A DNA stretch of 64,000 bases from Rhizobium sp. 32-5/1 (GCF_029537235.1 NZ_CP120638.1:2594501-2658500), one strand, 5' to 3'; shown: positions 11,479-21,972, numbered from the stretch's first letter. Notes: generated from the letters alone by a model not told the origin. A program made the numbers and translations.

Positions 11479-12744
11479 TCAAGCGGCCGTCTGTTGCATC
11501 GTAAGGTGCCGGCCATTGTGACCGGTGATTGTTGCCTGCAAAATGGCACGCGGCGCGAGCCCGGGAACGGCGACCAGTGTGAAATTTTCGGTATGCGCCA
11601 GGCCGTTGTTCTCGACGAGCAGGCTTTGCTGGGTTCCGACCATGCTGTCAAGATGGGCTTCGTGCAGCCGAAGTCCAGTGGCGCGCAACCTTGCGGCCCG
11701 TTCCTTCACCAGCGCCCGGTCGAGTTGCGGCATCCGGGCTGCCGGCGTTCCTTCACGCGGCGAGTAGGGAAACACATGCAGATGGGCGATGCCGGCTTCT
11801 TCCGCGAGATTGGCGGCATTTGCAAACATCTCTTCGGTCTCGGTCGGGAAACCGGCGATCATGTCGGCACCGAAGCTCACCTCGGGACGTAGTTTTCGTA
11901 CATCCTCGATGAAACGCAGGGCATCCGTGCGGCTATGGCGGCGCTTCATGCGCTTGAGGATCATGTCGTCGCCATGCTGAAGCGACAGGTGCAGATGCGG
12001 CATGAAGCGCGGCTCGTCGGCGATCAGGTCCATCAGATGGCTGTCCACCTCAATGCTGTCGATCGAGGAGAGACGCAGACGCAGGATTTCCGGCACCTGT
12101 TTCAAAAGGGTCTTGGCCAGTAGCCCGAGCGTCGGCGTTCCCGGAAGATCGGCGCCATAGCTGGTGGCATCGACGCCGGTCAGCACGATCTCGCGATAAC
12201 CGTTTTCGGCAAGCTTGCGCGCCTGATCGACCACCGCACCCATCGGTACCGAGCGCGAATTGCCGCGTCCATAGGGAATGATGCAGAAGGTGCAGCGGTG
12301 ATCGCAGCCGTTCTGGACCTGGATGAAGGCGCGTACATGGCCTTCGATCAGCTTCACCATCTGCGGCGCGGTTTCCCGCACGCTCATGATGTCGTTGACG
12401 CGCAGCTTTTCCTCGGCCGAAACGCCGAAATCGGGCAGGGCGCGGTAGGAGGCACTTTTGAGTTTTTCTTCGTTGCCGAGAACCGTGTCCACTTCCGGCA
12501 TGTCTGCGAAGGCTTGGCTTTCGGTCTGCGCCGCGCAGCCGGTGACGATGATGCGGGCATGCGGGTTTTCGCGCCGTGCACGGCGAATGGCCTGGCGGGC
12601 CTGGCGCACGGCCTCACCGGTGACCGCGCAGGTGTTGACGAGGATGGCGTTGTTCAGCCCGGCCTTTTCGGCCTCGCTGCGCATCACTTCCGATTCGTAG
12701 GTATTGAGCCGACAGCCGAAGGTTATGATGTCGACGCCGCTCAA
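11479..12744 (-). CDS. mtaB: tRNA (N6-threonylcarbamoyladenosine(37)-C2)-methylthiotransferase MtaB
   Basis: A 421-aa radical SAM enzyme that adds a methylthio group to t6A37 of ANN-decoding tRNAs. The N-terminal UPF0004 domain begins [15 protein letters not shown], with further cysteines in VNTCAVT and VTGCAAQ that bind the second [4Fe-4S] cluster. The radical SAM CxxxCxxC is in [18 protein letters not shown] at about residue 146. The order and the GCRLN motif distinguish MtaB from MiaB and RimO. The ATG overlaps the dapF stop by four bases. It is intact. Confidence 0.95.
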   Translation of the reverse strand: MSGVDIITFGCRLNTYESEVMRSEAEKAGLNNAILVNTCAVTGEAVRQARQAIRRARRENPHARIIVTGCAAQTESQAFADMPEVDTVLGNEEKLKSASYRALPDFGVSAEEKLRVNDIMSVRETAPQMVKLIEGHVRAFIQVQNGCDHRCTFCIIPYGRGNSRSVPMGAVVDQARKLAENGYREIVLTGVDATSYGADLPGTPTLGLLAKTLLKQVPEILRLRLSSIDSIEVDSHLMDLIADEPRFMPHLHLSLQHGDDMILKRMKRRHSRTDALRFIEDVRKLRPEVSFGADMIAGFPTETEEMFANAANLAEEAGIAHLHVFPYSPREGTPAARMPQLDRALVKERAARLRATGLRLHEAHLDSMVGTQQSLLVENNGLAHTENFTLVAVPGLAPRAILQATITGHNGRHLTMQQTAA

Positions 12745-13664
12745 AGCGCGCGGGCCTGTTCGCTCGCTGTCGCATCACTTCGCATCCAGGCGCCGGTCGA
12801 GGGATCGACCGTGCCGGACCATTCCCATTCGGCGGGGCCGGTCATGACGACATGATCGTCACTTTCACGCCATGCAATCGACAGCATGCCGGGCGGTGTT
12901 GCGCTGGCAACCTTGATGTCAACGGTGCGGCCGGTTCTGCCCGTGCGCGCGGCAGAAACGGCGGCAGCGCAGGCGGCCGAGCCGCAGGCAAGCGTCAGCC
13001 CGGCGCCGCGCTCCCAGGTGCGTGTGGTCAGCGACGTTGGCGAAGTGACCTGCGCTAGCGTGATATTGGCGCGCTCGGGAAACATCGGATGGTTTTCGAG
13101 CAATGGGCCGAAGCGTTCGAGATCGAACGACATGACGTCACGATTGACCCAGAAGATCGCATGGGGATTGCCCATCGACATGACCGAGGGCGAATGCAGG
13201 ATCGGCGCATCGATCGGGCCGATCTGCAGCTCGATACGGCTGGTATCGTAGAATTCTTCCGAGAGCGGAATACGGTCCCACTCGAACACCGGCTTGCCCA
13301 TGTCGACGGAAATCGTGCCGTCCTCATGCTCCTGCGCATTGAGGATGCCGGCGACCGTCTGGAAGGTGAAAGCCTTGCGGCCGGTCTCCGCCGAAAGCGC
13401 CTGGACGACGCAACGCGTGCCGTTGCCGCAGGCCTGCGCCTTGGTGCCATCGCAGTTGAGGATGTCGATCCAGGCATCGGTGCCGTCGGCCTTTGGATCG
13501 TGGATCGCCATGATCTGGTCGAAGGCGGTATCGGGATGGGCGTTGAGCACGATCGCCGCTTCTGGCGTCACACGATCCTTGCGGCCACGCATGTCGATCA
13601 CCAGGATCTTGTTGCCAAGTCCATTCATCTTCGCAAATTCGACCGTATCGCCCATGACGCCCAT
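12741..13664 (-). CDS. dapF: Diaminopimelate epimerase
   Basis: A 307-aa cytosolic enzyme that converts LL- to meso-diaminopimelate for lysine and peptidoglycan synthesis. Both catalytic cysteines are in place: [11 protein letters not shown] (about Cys79) and [13 protein letters not shown] (about residue 226). The N-terminal [16 protein letters not shown] is the family start. The start is set at [10 protein letters not shown]; the second in-frame ATG nine bases on is equally possible. It heads the unit dapF-mtaB-ftsY. Confidence 0.95.
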   Translation of the reverse strand: MGVMGDTVEFAKMNGLGNKILVIDMRGRKDRVTPEAAIVLNAHPDTAFDQIMAIHDPKADGTDAWIDILNCDGTKAQACGNGTRCVVQALSAETGRKAFTFQTVAGILNAQEHEDGTISVDMGKPVFEWDRIPLSEEFYDTSRIELQIGPIDAPILHSPSVMSMGNPHAIFWVNRDVMSFDLERFGPLLENHPMFPERANITLAQVTSPTSLTTRTWERGAGLTLACGSAACAAAVSAARTGRTGRTVDIKVASATPPGMLSIAWRESDDHVVMTGPAEWEWSGTVDPSTGAWMRSDATASEQARAL

Positions 13665-13728
13665 TCCACTGCCTGTTGCGGTGTATATGGCGGAAAAGCG
13701 CGGAAATTACCAGTGGGGCGGCGCGTGG

Positions 13729-14730
13729 CTAGGGGGCCGGAACCTCAAACACGTCGCCCGGCGACAAGGCGCGGAACCGGTCGCGGGCGATGCCCTTTTC
13801 GTCGAGGGCGGTTTCCAGGGCCCGGGCAGGGTCGTGCATGCCCTCGTTGGTCAGGCGGAATGTGCCCCAGTGATGGCCGACGGCGTATTCCGCGCCGCAG
13901 GCGATCAGGCCCTCGACGGCCTCTTCAGGGTTCTGGTGCTGGGCTTTCATGAACCAGCGCGGCTCATAGGCGCCGATCGGCAGATTGGCGAGGCGGAAGG
14001 GCCCGTATTTCTCGGCCGCTGCGCGATAGTTGATGGCATCGTGAAAGCCCGTATCGCCGATGTGATAGATCTTGCCGGCGGGCGTGGTCAGGATAAAGGC
14101 GCTCCACAGCGCCATGCTGCGATCGAAGGAGCCTCTGGCCGACCAGTGATGGCAGGGTTCACAGTAAAGCGCGACACCATCGATGACATTGATGCCGTCG
14201 CCCCAATCCATTGTGGTGATTTCCGCATCGGGGAGAGCCGGATCGATGATCGCGTCATTGCCGAGTGGTGTGATGATGCGCGGCTTGAAGCGGGCATGCA
14301 GGGCGCGCAGCGTTGCGATATCCAGATGGTCGTAGTGATTGTGCGTGACGAGAACGACGTCGATCGGCGGAAGGTCGTCGAAGCGAATCCCGGCTTCCGT
14401 GGCGCGCTTCGGGCCGGCGAAGGAGACGGGGCTGGCACGTGTTGACCAGACCGGGTCGGTGAGGATGTTCAGACCCGCGACCTGGATCAGCAGTGTGGCA
14501 TGGCCGACCATGGTGACGCGCAGGCCGGCGCCGCCGATCATCGTGTCCGGCTTTGTTGGCAGGGCTGTGAGTGCGTGGGACTTGGGCCAGGCGATCTTGC
14601 CGCCGCCAAACTGCCAGCGCAGAAGGTCGCGAAAGCCCTTCGGGGCCTCGCCGCCCGGATTGAAGAAGCGCACCCCATCGAAATGGTCGGAAACAGGGCC
14701 TTGGTAATAAGGATTGCCTTGCTTCGCCAT
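13729..14730 (-). CDS. MBL-fold metallohydrolase, NAPE-PLD/UlaG-like
   Basis: About 333 aa with a metallo-beta-lactamase fold. The metal motif THNHYDHLD lies near residue 120, later ligands are in CHHWSARGSFDRS, HIGDTGFHD and GHHWGTFRLT. The overall pattern (MVGHATLLIQ, NILTDPVWSTRASPVSFAGPKR) matches the N-acyl-phosphatidylethanolamine phospholipase D-like/UlaG group. The substrate is unknown. I chose the ATG at 14730 (MAKQGNPYYQGP); the earlier in-frame start at 14775 adds 15 unconserved residues. It is a single gene, divergent from ffh. Confidence 0.85.
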   Translation of the reverse strand: MAKQGNPYYQGPVSDHFDGVRFFNPGGEAPKGFRDLLRWQFGGGKIAWPKSHALTALPTKPDTMIGGAGLRVTMVGHATLLIQVAGLNILTDPVWSTRASPVSFAGPKRATEAGIRFDDLPPIDVVLVTHNHYDHLDIATLRALHARFKPRIITPLGNDAIIDPALPDAEITTMDWGDGINVIDGVALYCEPCHHWSARGSFDRSMALWSAFILTTPAGKIYHIGDTGFHDAINYRAAAEKYGPFRLANLPIGAYEPRWFMKAQHQNPEEAVEGLIACGAEYAVGHHWGTFRLTNEGMHDPARALETALDEKGIARDRFRALSPGDVFEVPAP

Positions 14731-14984
14731 TGACCACCTGTCCTGAGTGGCCGCCTCAATTGCAGCCCAACGCAAATCCCTGAGGTAATCTACACAGGCC
14801 GTTTCCGTCTCGCCAGAGCCTGCCGAAAACGTGATCGCGCCGATTACGACAGCAGGGTTGACACAATCCGGTTAGCATCCAATGAAAGTGGATGGTAAAT
14901 TTGGCAATGCCGGCCATTGTCCCGGTGCGGAAATGGCCGCGGTCTTGACTTATCCGCCATTTTCCTGTTTACCGCCGCCATCAG

Positions 14985-15095
14985 CTGACAAGTGAACAGA
15001 CTTGAAGCCGCCGACCGGGACCCGTCAAAGGTATAAAGAGATCCCGGAGGTCAACACCCGACAGCGCGCTGCGCCCTCGGGTGCTTTTTGGCTTT
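14985..15095 (+). ncRNA. Candidate small RNA or leader with terminator upstream of ffh
   Basis: In the 437-base gap before ffh, one hairpin pairs CCGGGA (15015-15020) with TCCCGG (15042-15047). A second pairs CACCCGA (15055-15061) with TCGGGTG (15077-15083) and is followed by C and five T, a classic intrinsic terminator. No gene on the plus strand precedes it, so it would end either a short RNA or an ffh leader transcript. The rest of the gap (14731-14984) shows nothing recognisable. Confidence 0.45.
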
Positions 15096-15167
15096 GCGTC
15101 TTGTTTTCGAAGCTGGTGATACCAACGTTTCGGGATACGCGAACGCACCCCGAAAAAGGATGAACGG

Positions 15168-16732
15168 ATGTTTGAAAGTCTCCAGGACCGCCTTGGGTCA
15201 ATCCTGAATGGATTGACCGGCCGTGGCGCGCTGTCGGAAGCCGATGTCTCGGCTGCCCTGCGCGAAGTGCGCCGTGCGCTGCTGGAAGCCGACGTCGCGC
15301 TCGAAGTGGTTCGCCAGTTCACCGATAAGGTGCGTGAAAAGGCCGTTGGCGCTGCCGTCCTGAAGTCGATCAAGCCCGGGCAGATGGTCGTCAAGATCGT
15401 CCATGACGAGCTGATCGAGATGCTCGGCTCGGACGGCGTGGGCGTTGATCTCAATGCCGCGGCCCCGGTTGTCATCATGATGGTCGGTCTGCAGGGCTCG
15501 GGTAAAACCACGACGACCGGCAAGATCGCGCTGCGACTGACAACGCGCGAGAAGAAAAAGTCCTGATGGCGTCGCTCGACACGCGCCGTCCGGCAGCCCA
15601 GGAGCAGTTGCGCCAGCTTGGCGTGCAGACCGGCGTCGATACACTGCCGATCATTGCCGGCCAGTCGCCGACCGATATCGCCGCGCGCGCCGTGCAGGCC
15701 GCCAAGCTCGGCGGCCATGATATCGTCATCCTCGATACGGCCGGCCGCACCCATATCGACGAGCCGCTGATGATGGAGATGGCGGAGATCAAGCGGAAGT
15801 CCAATCCGCACGAAATTCTGCTGGTGGCGGATGCGCTGACCGGTCAGGACGCTGTCAATCTCGCTCGCAATTTCGATGAGCGCGTCGGCATTACCGGCCT
15901 TGTGCTGACCCGTATGGACGGCGATGGCCGTGGCGGTGCCGCCCTTTCGATGCGTGCCGTGACCGGCAAGCCGATCAAGCTGATCGGTGTCGGCGAAAAG
16001 ATGACGGAACTCGAGGAGTTCCATCCGCGCCGCGTCGCCGACCGCATCCTCGGCATGGGCGACATCGTCTCGCTCGTCGAGAAGGCTGCCGAGAACATCG
16101 ATGCCGAGAAGGCGGCGGCCATGGCCGCCAAGATGAAGACCGGCAAGTTCGATCTCAACGACCTTGCCGACCAGTTGCGCCAGATGCAGAGCCTTGGCGG
16201 CATGGGCGGGATCATGGGCATGATGCCCGGCATGGGCGGCATGAAGGACAAGATGGCGTCTGCCGGTCTCGACGACCGCATGTTCGGGCGTCATCTCGCG
16301 ATCATCTCCTCGATGACCAAGGCCGAGCGCGCCAATCCCGATATGCTGAAGCATTCGCGCAAGAAGCGCATCGCGGCGGGTTCCGGAACGGATGCGAGCG
16401 ACATCAACAAGCTTTTGAAAATGCACCGCCAGATGGCCGACATGATGAAAATGATGGGTGGCAAGAAGGGCGGCGGCATGATGAAGCAGATGATGGGCGG
16501 CCTTGCCGGCAAAATGGGTTTGGGTGGCGGGATGGGCGGAATGAGCGGCATGCCTGACCTGTCGAAGTTGGACCCGAAACAGCTCGAAGCCCTGCAGAAG
16601 CAGGCGGAAGCCGCCGGTCTCGGCAAAGGCATGCCGGGCATGGGTGGTGGCGGACTGCCTGGGCTTGGCGGCATGAAACTGCCTGGTCTCGGCGGATTGC
16701 CGGGCCTTCCCGGCCTGCCGAAGAAGAAGTGA
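15168..16732 (+). CDS. ffh: Signal recognition particle protein Ffh, frameshifted
   Basis: The SRP54 GTPase that binds signal sequences and 4.5S RNA. The N-domain begins MFESLQDRLGSILNGLTG. G1 GLQGSGKTTTTGKIA is at about residue 105, then DTRRPAAQEQL, DTAGRTHID, LTRMDGDGRGGAALS and the methionine-rich M-domain with repeated MGGM segments. As written, the first 132 residues run into a stop because one G is missing at 15560/15561 (AAGTCC, expected AAGGTCC). Restoring it gives REKKKVLMASLDTRRP and a 521-aa protein. The gene is essential, so I infer a sequence error. The ribosome site AAAAAGGA precedes the ATG. Confidence 0.93.
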
Positions 16733-16745
16733 GGGTTTGGGGACG

Positions 16746-17048
16746 ATGATTGATCCCGAGATCAAAAGAGAACTTTCGGGCTACCGCCAGTCGATCGACA
16801 ATATCGATGCGGCGCTCGTGCACATGCTGGCTGAACGGTTTCGCTGCACCAAGGCGGTGGGCGTGCTGAAAGCCAAACATAATTTGCCGCCGGCGGACCC
16901 GGCGCGCGAGGAATACCAGATCGCCCGTCTCAGGCAGCTTGCCGAGGACGCACATCTGGACCCGGATTTCGCGGAGAAGTTCCTGAACTTCATCATCCAC
17001 GAAGTTATCCGGCATCATGAAGCCATTGCTGCCGATCTCAAGGATTGA
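16746..17048 (+). CDS. Chorismate mutase, AroQ type
   Basis: A 100-aa all-helical protein that converts chorismate to prephenate for phenylalanine and tyrosine synthesis. Conserved points of the AroQ fold are visible: the N-terminal helix YRQSIDNIDAALVHMLAERF (Arg and Asp), KAVGVLKAKHNLPPADPARE (Lys), and the C-terminal helix with FIIHEVIRHHE. I chose the ATG at 16746; the TTG nine bases earlier only adds three residues. It lies between ffh and rpsP, as in other Rhizobiaceae. Confidence 0.92.
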   Translation: MIDPEIKRELSGYRQSIDNIDAALVHMLAERFRCTKAVGVLKAKHNLPPADPAREEYQIARLRQLAEDAHLDPDFAEKFLNFIIHEVIRHHEAIAADLKD

Positions 17049-17111
17049 CCAGCTTTAAAACAAACGAACTTGCCGCTCAACGCGGTGAAATTATCTCAAG
17101 GAGTACATGAC

Positions 17112-17474
17112 ATGGCACTGAAAATTCGTCTCGCCCGCGGTGGTTCCAAGAAGCGCCCGTTCTACCAGATCGTTATCGCCGACGCCCGTTCGCCGCGCGA
17201 CGGCCGCTTCCTCGAAAAGGTCGGTTCCTGGAACCCGATGCTCAAGAAGGACGATGCAAAGCGCGTTGAACTCAACAATGAGCGTATCGCCTACTGGATG
17301 TCGAACGGCGCGCTGCCGACCGACCGCGTTCTGCGCTTCCTCAACGAAGCCGGCATTGTGACCCGCGAAGCCCGCGTCAATCCGACCAAGGCGCTGCCGG
17401 GCAAGAAGGCGCAGGAGCGCCTCGCGGAAGCCAAGCAGAAGGCCGAAGACGCCGCTGCAGCCGCTGCCGAGTAA
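17112..17474 (+). CDS. rpsP: 30S ribosomal protein S16
   Basis: A 120-aa small-subunit protein. It starts [20 protein letters not shown], then [19 protein letters not shown] and [22 protein letters not shown], ending in a lysine/alanine-rich tail common in alphaproteobacteria. The ATG at 17112 follows a CAAGGAG ribosome site. It is followed by a strong terminator, then rimM. Confidence 0.97.
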   Translation: MALKIRLARGGSKKRPFYQIVIADARSPRDGRFLEKVGSWNPMLKKDDAKRVELNNERIAYWMSNGALPTDRVLRFLNEAGIVTREARVNPTKALPGKKAQERLAEAKQKAEDAAAAAAE

Positions 17475-17497
17475 TCGCTCGAAAAACTGATATTGCG

Positions 17498-17530
17498 AAC
17501 GGGCAGCGTTTCCACGCTGCCCGTTTTCGT
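17498..17530 (+). terminator. Rho-independent terminator after rpsP
   Basis: AACGGGCAGCG at 17498-17508 pairs perfectly with CGCTGCCCGTT at 17515-17525, an 11-pair stem with a six-base loop, followed by a T-rich tract. It would limit read-through from rpsP into rimM. Confidence 0.85.
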
Positions 17531-17569
17531 TTATGAGCCTTTGCAATTGCGAAAACTGGACCCGGACTT

Positions 17570-18151
17570 ATGAGCAAACTGACGAATCCCGTCCTGATGG
17601 CGACGATAGGTGGTGCCCAAGGACTGCGCGGTGAAGTGCGGGCCAAATCCTATGCAGAGGATCCGGTTGCCCTTGGTGACTACGGCCATCTGCACAGTCT
17701 GGACGGGCGCTCTTTCGAAGTGCTGGAAATCCGTGAAGCCAAGACTGTCGTCGTCGTCCGCTTCCGCGGCGTCAACGACCGTAACGCGGCCGAGGCCCTG
17801 AATGGTCTCGATCTCTACATCGAGCGCGACAACCTGCCCGATGACGATCTGGACGAGGATGAGTTCTTTTATGCCGACCTCGAGGGGCTGGAAGCCATCG
17901 ATGGCGAAGGCAAGAGTTATGGCACAGTCACCGGCGTTTTCGATTTTGGTGCCGGCGACCTTCTGGAACTGAAAGGCCCCGGTAAGCGTCCGGTACTCAT
18001 CCCGTTTACCGAATGGTCGGTGCTCGAGATCGACCTTGAGGCCGGCACGATGCTGGTTGATCCCCTGGCCGCCGGCCTGATCGACGATCCGAACGACAAG
18101 CCGGAAAGCCCCTTCACGGCTCAGGGTTCGAAGCCGCCGAAGGGCAAGTGA
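17570..18151 (+). CDS. rimM: Ribosome maturation factor RimM
   Basis: A 193-aa 16S rRNA processing factor that binds S19 and assists 30S head assembly. The N-terminal RimM domain has [20 protein letters not shown] and [20 protein letters not shown]. The PRC-barrel domain follows with [20 protein letters not shown] and [19 protein letters not shown]. The polar C-terminal tail ends near SKPPKGK. It is ten bases upstream of trmD, the usual pair. Confidence 0.95.
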   Translation: MSKLTNPVLMATIGGAQGLRGEVRAKSYAEDPVALGDYGHLHSLDGRSFEVLEIREAKTVVVVRFRGVNDRNAAEALNGLDLYIERDNLPDDDLDEDEFFYADLEGLEAIDGEGKSYGTVTGVFDFGAGDLLELKGPGKRPVLIPFTEWSVLEIDLEAGTMLVDPLAAGLIDDPNDKPESPFTAQGSKPPKGK

Positions 18152-18161
18152 GCGCCAGGCT

Positions 18162-18842
18162 ATGGTCTTTCGTGCAACAGTCCTGACGCTTTATCCGGAT
18201 ATTTTTCCAGGGCATCTGGCGCAGTCGCTTTCGGGCAGAGCGCTGGAGCGCGGGGACTGGGCGATCGATACGCTTCAGATCCGCGATTTTGCCGAGGACC
18301 GGCACCGCACGGTCGATGATACGCCGGCCGGCGGCGGCGCCGGCATGGTGCTGAAACCCGATATTCTCGCAAAAGCAATCGACCATGCCTCCGCCGGGGA
18401 CGATCGTCCCCGTCTTTTGATGAGCCCGCGCGGCAGGCCGCTGACGCAGGCGCGCGTGCGCGAACTTGCGGCCGGGCCGGGCGCCATCATCGTCTGCGGC
18501 CGCTTCGAAGGCGTCGATCAGCGTGTCATCGACGGGCGAAAGCTCGAAGAGGTCTCGATCGGCGACTACATCCTTTCCGGGGGCGAGCCGGCGGCGCTGA
18601 TCCTGCTCGATGCCATCGTCCGCATCCTTCCGGGCGTCATGGGCAATGATCTGTCCGGGGTGCATGAGAGCTTCGAGGGCGGACTTCTGGAGCATCCCCA
18701 CTATACGCGACCGCAAGTCTTCGAAGAGCAGGAGATCCCGGCGGTGCTGACCTCGGGCAATCACGGTGCGATCGAGAAATGGCGCAACGCCGAGGCCCGC
18801 AAGCTCACAGCCGAGCGGCGGCCGGATCTGCTGAAATCCTGA
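18162..18842 (+). CDS. trmD: tRNA (guanine37-N1)-methyltransferase TrmD
   Basis: A 226-aa SPOUT methyltransferase that methylates G37 and prevents +1 frameshifting on the ribosome. The trefoil-knot SAM site is clear: [14 protein letters not shown] and [20 protein letters not shown], with [16 protein letters not shown] and [11 protein letters not shown] in substrate loops. It is complete and slightly shorter than E. coli TrmD. The ribosome site is weak, so coupling to rimM is likely. Confidence 0.96.
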   Translation: MVFRATVLTLYPDIFPGHLAQSLSGRALERGDWAIDTLQIRDFAEDRHRTVDDTPAGGGAGMVLKPDILAKAIDHASAGDDRPRLLMSPRGRPLTQARVRELAAGPGAIIVCGRFEGVDQRVIDGRKLEEVSIGDYILSGGEPAALILLDAIVRILPGVMGNDLSGVHESFEGGLLEHPHYTRPQVFEEQEIPAVLTSGNHGAIEKWRNAEARKLTAERRPDLLKS

Positions 18843-19011
18843 CTTCTGTCATCGCAGACGACCTGTGAGTTGCGCGGCTGGCCTAAGTTCGCCACGCTAA
18901 AAATGCTGCTTCCGTCTTTTAGACGTCTCAAATGTTGGCCTTGCGGATCAAGTCTTCGTTAACCGGTGTGAAGCATCCTTCATGCGGTCCCGTTGGGAGG
19001 AATACAGGAAC

Positions 19012-20262
19012 ATGACCAGCAGGGTCTTTGGAAAATCATCCGTAGAAGCGCAGCAGCGCGAAACCGAGCGCTTGGCAGCCTTGGAAAGCCTGGATCTTCT
19101 CGACACACCACGGGATGCGGGTTTTGACCGGATCGTCAATCTGATCAAGGAAATCTTCACGGTCGATATCGGTCTCGTCACGCTGATCGATGCACATCGC
19201 CAGTGGTACAAGTCCTGCTCGGGACTGCCATCCGACGAGGTCCCGCGTGGCGATACGTTCTGCCGTCACGTCGTTGACTGCGAAGAAGCGGTGGTCGTGC
19301 AGGATGCCAGCAAAGACCCGCGCTTCTCGCAACATCCGGCCGTGACGGGTGATACGCATATTCGCTTTTATGCGGGCGTACCGCTCACGACGAAGGACGG
19401 ACATATCATTGGAACTGTCTGCGCGATCGATCGCCGGCCAAGATCGTTCAGCGACCGCGATGTTGGCTTGCTCCACGAACTAGCCGCTCTGGCGATGGAC
19501 CGGATAGAGTTGCTGCAATCAGCGGCAACCGACAGCCTCACCGAAGCTTTGACACGGCGCGCCTTCAAGCAGGAGGCCGAGCAGCTTATCTCGCTTGCGC
19601 TGCGCCACCAGCATGATCTGTCCTGCCTGACGCTCGACATTGATTATTTCAAGAAGGTCAATGACACCTATGGCCATGCCGCAGGGGATGCGGTTCTCAA
19701 AAGAGTTGCGGCAACATGTAAGGCTGCGTTGCGGGCAGGGGATCTGTTCGGCCGTCTCGGTGGCGAGGAATTCGCGATCATTCTTCCACATGTCAATCGG
19801 GAGAGTGCAGCCGCGGTGGCTGAAAAGATCAGAGAGTTGATTGCGTCCCGCCCGATCGACGGTGATTTTGGCGCGCTCGATGTGACGGCCAGTTTCGGCG
19901 TTTCGACCCTCACGTTGGTCAGCAAGGACATCGAGACATTGCTGGCGCAGGCGGATGCGGCCATGTACCAAGCCAAGCATGAAGGCCGCAAGCGTTGCGT
20001 TTCCTGGGCCTCGCTTCAGGCGGCGCAGGGAACAGGGTCGCGGCGACGCGTCCTGAAAGCCGGTACGATCGTTTTCAACGATCGGCGCTCCAGTATCGAC
20101 TGCACCGTCAAGTCTTTTGGCTCCGACAGCGCCGGCCTTCAGGTTTCCAGTTCAGCTGGCATACCCTCAGAATTCGTTCTGTCGATCAAAGGCGAGGGAT
20201 TTGAGACGCGGTGCCATGTGATTGCCCAGGACCGTCAACATCTGGAAGTGGCTTTCAGGTAG
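19012..20262 (+). CDS. Diguanylate cyclase with GAF, GGDEF and PilZ-like domains
   Basis: About 416 aa, predicted cytosolic. An N-terminal GAF domain (residues about 25-165, with FTVDIGLVTLIDAHRQW and FCRHVVDCEEAVVVQDA) is followed by a GGDEF domain with an intact GGEEF active loop (LFGRLGGEEFAIILP) and an RAGD inhibitory site five residues before it. That predicts c-di-GMP synthesis under product inhibition. The last about 70 residues, from RRRVLKAGTIVFNDRRSSID and including VKSFGSDSAGLQV, look like a PilZ domain, so it may also bind c-di-GMP. I chose the ATG at 19012 behind GGGAGGAA; one at 18982 is also in frame. Confidence 0.9.
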   Translation: MTSRVFGKSSVEAQQRETERLAALESLDLLDTPRDAGFDRIVNLIKEIFTVDIGLVTLIDAHRQWYKSCSGLPSDEVPRGDTFCRHVVDCEEAVVVQDASKDPRFSQHPAVTGDTHIRFYAGVPLTTKDGHIIGTVCAIDRRPRSFSDRDVGLLHELAALAMDRIELLQSAATDSLTEALTRRAFKQEAEQLISLALRHQHDLSCLTLDIDYFKKVNDTYGHAAGDAVLKRVAATCKAALRAGDLFGRLGGEEFAIILPHVNRESAAAVAEKIRELIASRPIDGDFGALDVTASFGVSTLTLVSKDIETLLAQADAAMYQAKHEGRKRCVSWASLQAAQGTGSRRRVLKAGTIVFNDRRSSIDCTVKSFGSDSAGLQVSSSAGIPSEFVLSIKGEGFETRCHVIAQDRQHLEVAFR

Positions 20263-20312
20263 CGTTTTGAATGTCACCGTCCGCTGTTCGGCTTGCAGTC
20301 CCGCAGGCAGGA

Positions 20313-21059
20313 TCATCCCGTCACGAAATAATAGACCGCCAGCAGCAGCCCTACGGCGACGACCAGCGCGCGGATGATCGCCTGCGGTACGCGGCGGGCG
20401 AGCCAGACGCCGGCATAGCCGCCAAGCGCGCCGCCCGGGATCATCACCGCAGCTTGCAGCCAGGCGACGACATTGCCACCAGCAAAAACCACGATGGCGA
20501 CGGCGGCGATGACCATGGCCAGCACGTTCTTCAGCGCATTCAGCCGGTGATAGTCGCCGCCCTTGGAGAGCCCGAGCCCCGCCAGCATCATGATGCCCAT
20601 GCCGGCGCCGAAGAAGCCGCCATAGATTGCGGTAACGAACTGGATCGCCCAGCCGAGCGGGCCGGATGGCGTGTCCTGTGTCGAGGCCTTTGGACGCAAC
20701 AGCGGGCCAGCCGCGAAGATCGCTGTGGCTGCCAGCAAAAGCCAGGGCACCATGGCGCGGAAGGATGGATTGGAGAGCGACAGGAGAATCAGCGCGCCAG
20801 CGAGACCGCCGACCAGGGAGATGGCGCCGAGCACCAGCACCTCGCGCATGTCCTTGCGGATTTCCTTGGCATAGGCGAGTGCGGAGGTGACATAGCCGGG
20901 GAACTGCACGATCGAGGAGGTGGCATTGGCGACGATCGGCGGCAGGCCGGCCAGCGTCATGGCGCCAAAGGTCAGAAACGTTCCGCCGCCTGCGATCGCA
21001 TTGACGGCGCTCGACAGGAAGCCGGCCAGAAACAGCATGATGATGGTGGATATGGACAC
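20313..21059 (-). CDS. TSUP (TauE/SafE) family membrane transporter
   Basis: A 248-aa protein of two related halves with about seven membrane spans. The family signatures GFLSSAVNAIAGGGTFLTFG near the N-terminus and AIYGGFFGAGMGIMMLAGL in the second half are present. The family exports or imports sulfite, sulfonates or organosulfur anions; the substrate here is not readable. It is convergent with the diguanylate cyclase gene and divergent from rplS. Confidence 0.88.
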   Translation of the reverse strand: MSISTIIMLFLAGFLSSAVNAIAGGGTFLTFGAMTLAGLPPIVANATSSIVQFPGYVTSALAYAKEIRKDMREVLVLGAISLVGGLAGALILLSLSNPSFRAMVPWLLLAATAIFAAGPLLRPKASTQDTPSGPLGWAIQFVTAIYGGFFGAGMGIMMLAGLGLSKGGDYHRLNALKNVLAMVIAAVAIVVFAGGNVVAWLQAAVMIPGGALGGYAGVWLARRVPQAIIRALVVAVGLLLAVYYFVTG

Positions 21060-21356
21060 GGCGCTCCTCCAGCGTTAGAATCGGACATAGCCCGCAGGCC
21101 TGTCGGCGGCAAGACGCGTGAAGGACATTCCGCGGTCTTGGCGGACGAGAATTTTTGCGGCCTGGGGATGACAAAGCCTGCTGTTTGGTGTATTCGCCCG
21201 ACCGGTTCGGGAAAAATCCCGTCACCTTAAAACAAAGAATAGTGAATTCGCTCCTGTCCTTTTGCCGGGACAACGCTTGGAGGCATCCTTATTGGGATGG
21301 TCCAAAAAGCTGCCGGGCGCTCTGGCTGTTTCAGAAGAACTTGAAAAGGTTAGACA
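21060..21356. promoter_or_regulatory. Divergent upstream region of the TSUP gene and rplS
   Basis: A 297-base gap. The part nearest rplS (about 21220-21356) contains an AT-rich stretch and AAAAGGTTAGACA just before the rplS start, consistent with a strong promoter and leader. No gene was recognised. Confidence 0.35.
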
Positions 21357-21914
21357 ATGAACATCATTCAGCAGCTGGAAGCCGAACAGGCCGCCAAGAT
21401 CGCCGCCAAGCGTACGCTCCCGGAATTTTCCGCAGGCGACACTGTGCGCGTCAACGTCCGCGTTACGGAAGGCACCCGTACCCGCGTTCAGGCCTATGAA
21501 GGCGTTTGCATCGCCCGTTCCGGCGGCGGCATCAACGAGAGCTTCACCGTTCGCAAGATCTCCTACGGCGAAGGCGTCGAGCGCGTATTCCCGGTTTATT
21601 CGCCGATGGTCGAAGGCGTTGAAATCGTTCGCCGCGGTAAGGTTCGTCGCGCCAAGCTCTATTACCTGCGCGATCGTCGCGGCAAGTCGGCTCGTATCGT
21701 TGAAGATACCGGCACGCGCGCCCGCAAGCTGAACGACGCAGAACGCGCTGCCGTTGCCGAGGAAAAGGCACGCATTGAAGCTGAAAAGGTCGCAGCAGCG
21801 CAGGCGCTGGCCGCCGAAAAGGCAGCAGCCGATGCCGCAGCCGCAGAAGCAGCAGCCGCCAAGGCCGCTGAAGAAGCAGCCGCTGCAGCCGCAGCCGAGC
21901 CGGCAGCAGAATAA
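21357..21914 (+). CDS. rplS: 50S ribosomal protein L19
   Basis: A 185-aa large-subunit protein at the 30S-50S interface. The conserved core covers residues 1-120 ([60 protein letters not shown]). A long low-complexity alanine/glutamate tail of about 55 residues follows, as in many rhizobial L19 proteins. It ends at a strong terminator. Confidence 0.97.
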   Translation: MNIIQQLEAEQAAKIAAKRTLPEFSAGDTVRVNVRVTEGTRTRVQAYEGVCIARSGGGINESFTVRKISYGEGVERVFPVYSPMVEGVEIVRRGKVRRAKLYYLRDRRGKSARIVEDTGTRARKLNDAERAAVAEEKARIEAEKVAAAQALAAEKAAADAAAAEAAAAKAAEEAAAAAAAEPAAE

Positions 21915-21938
21915 GCTTCATTCCTTTTGGATTGACGG

Positions 21939-21972
21939 AAAAGGCGGTCTTCGGGTCGCCTTTTTTGTTTTT
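21939..21972 (+). terminator. Rho-independent terminator of rplS
   Basis: AAAAGGCG at 21939-21946 pairs with CGCCTTTT at 21957-21964 around a ten-base loop and runs into TTTGTTTTT. Confidence 0.85.

Noticed and set aside
14981..16765. A 594-aa frame opposite ffh
   Set aside because: Antisense shadow; histidine/alanine-rich translation caused by the GC-rich ffh codons.
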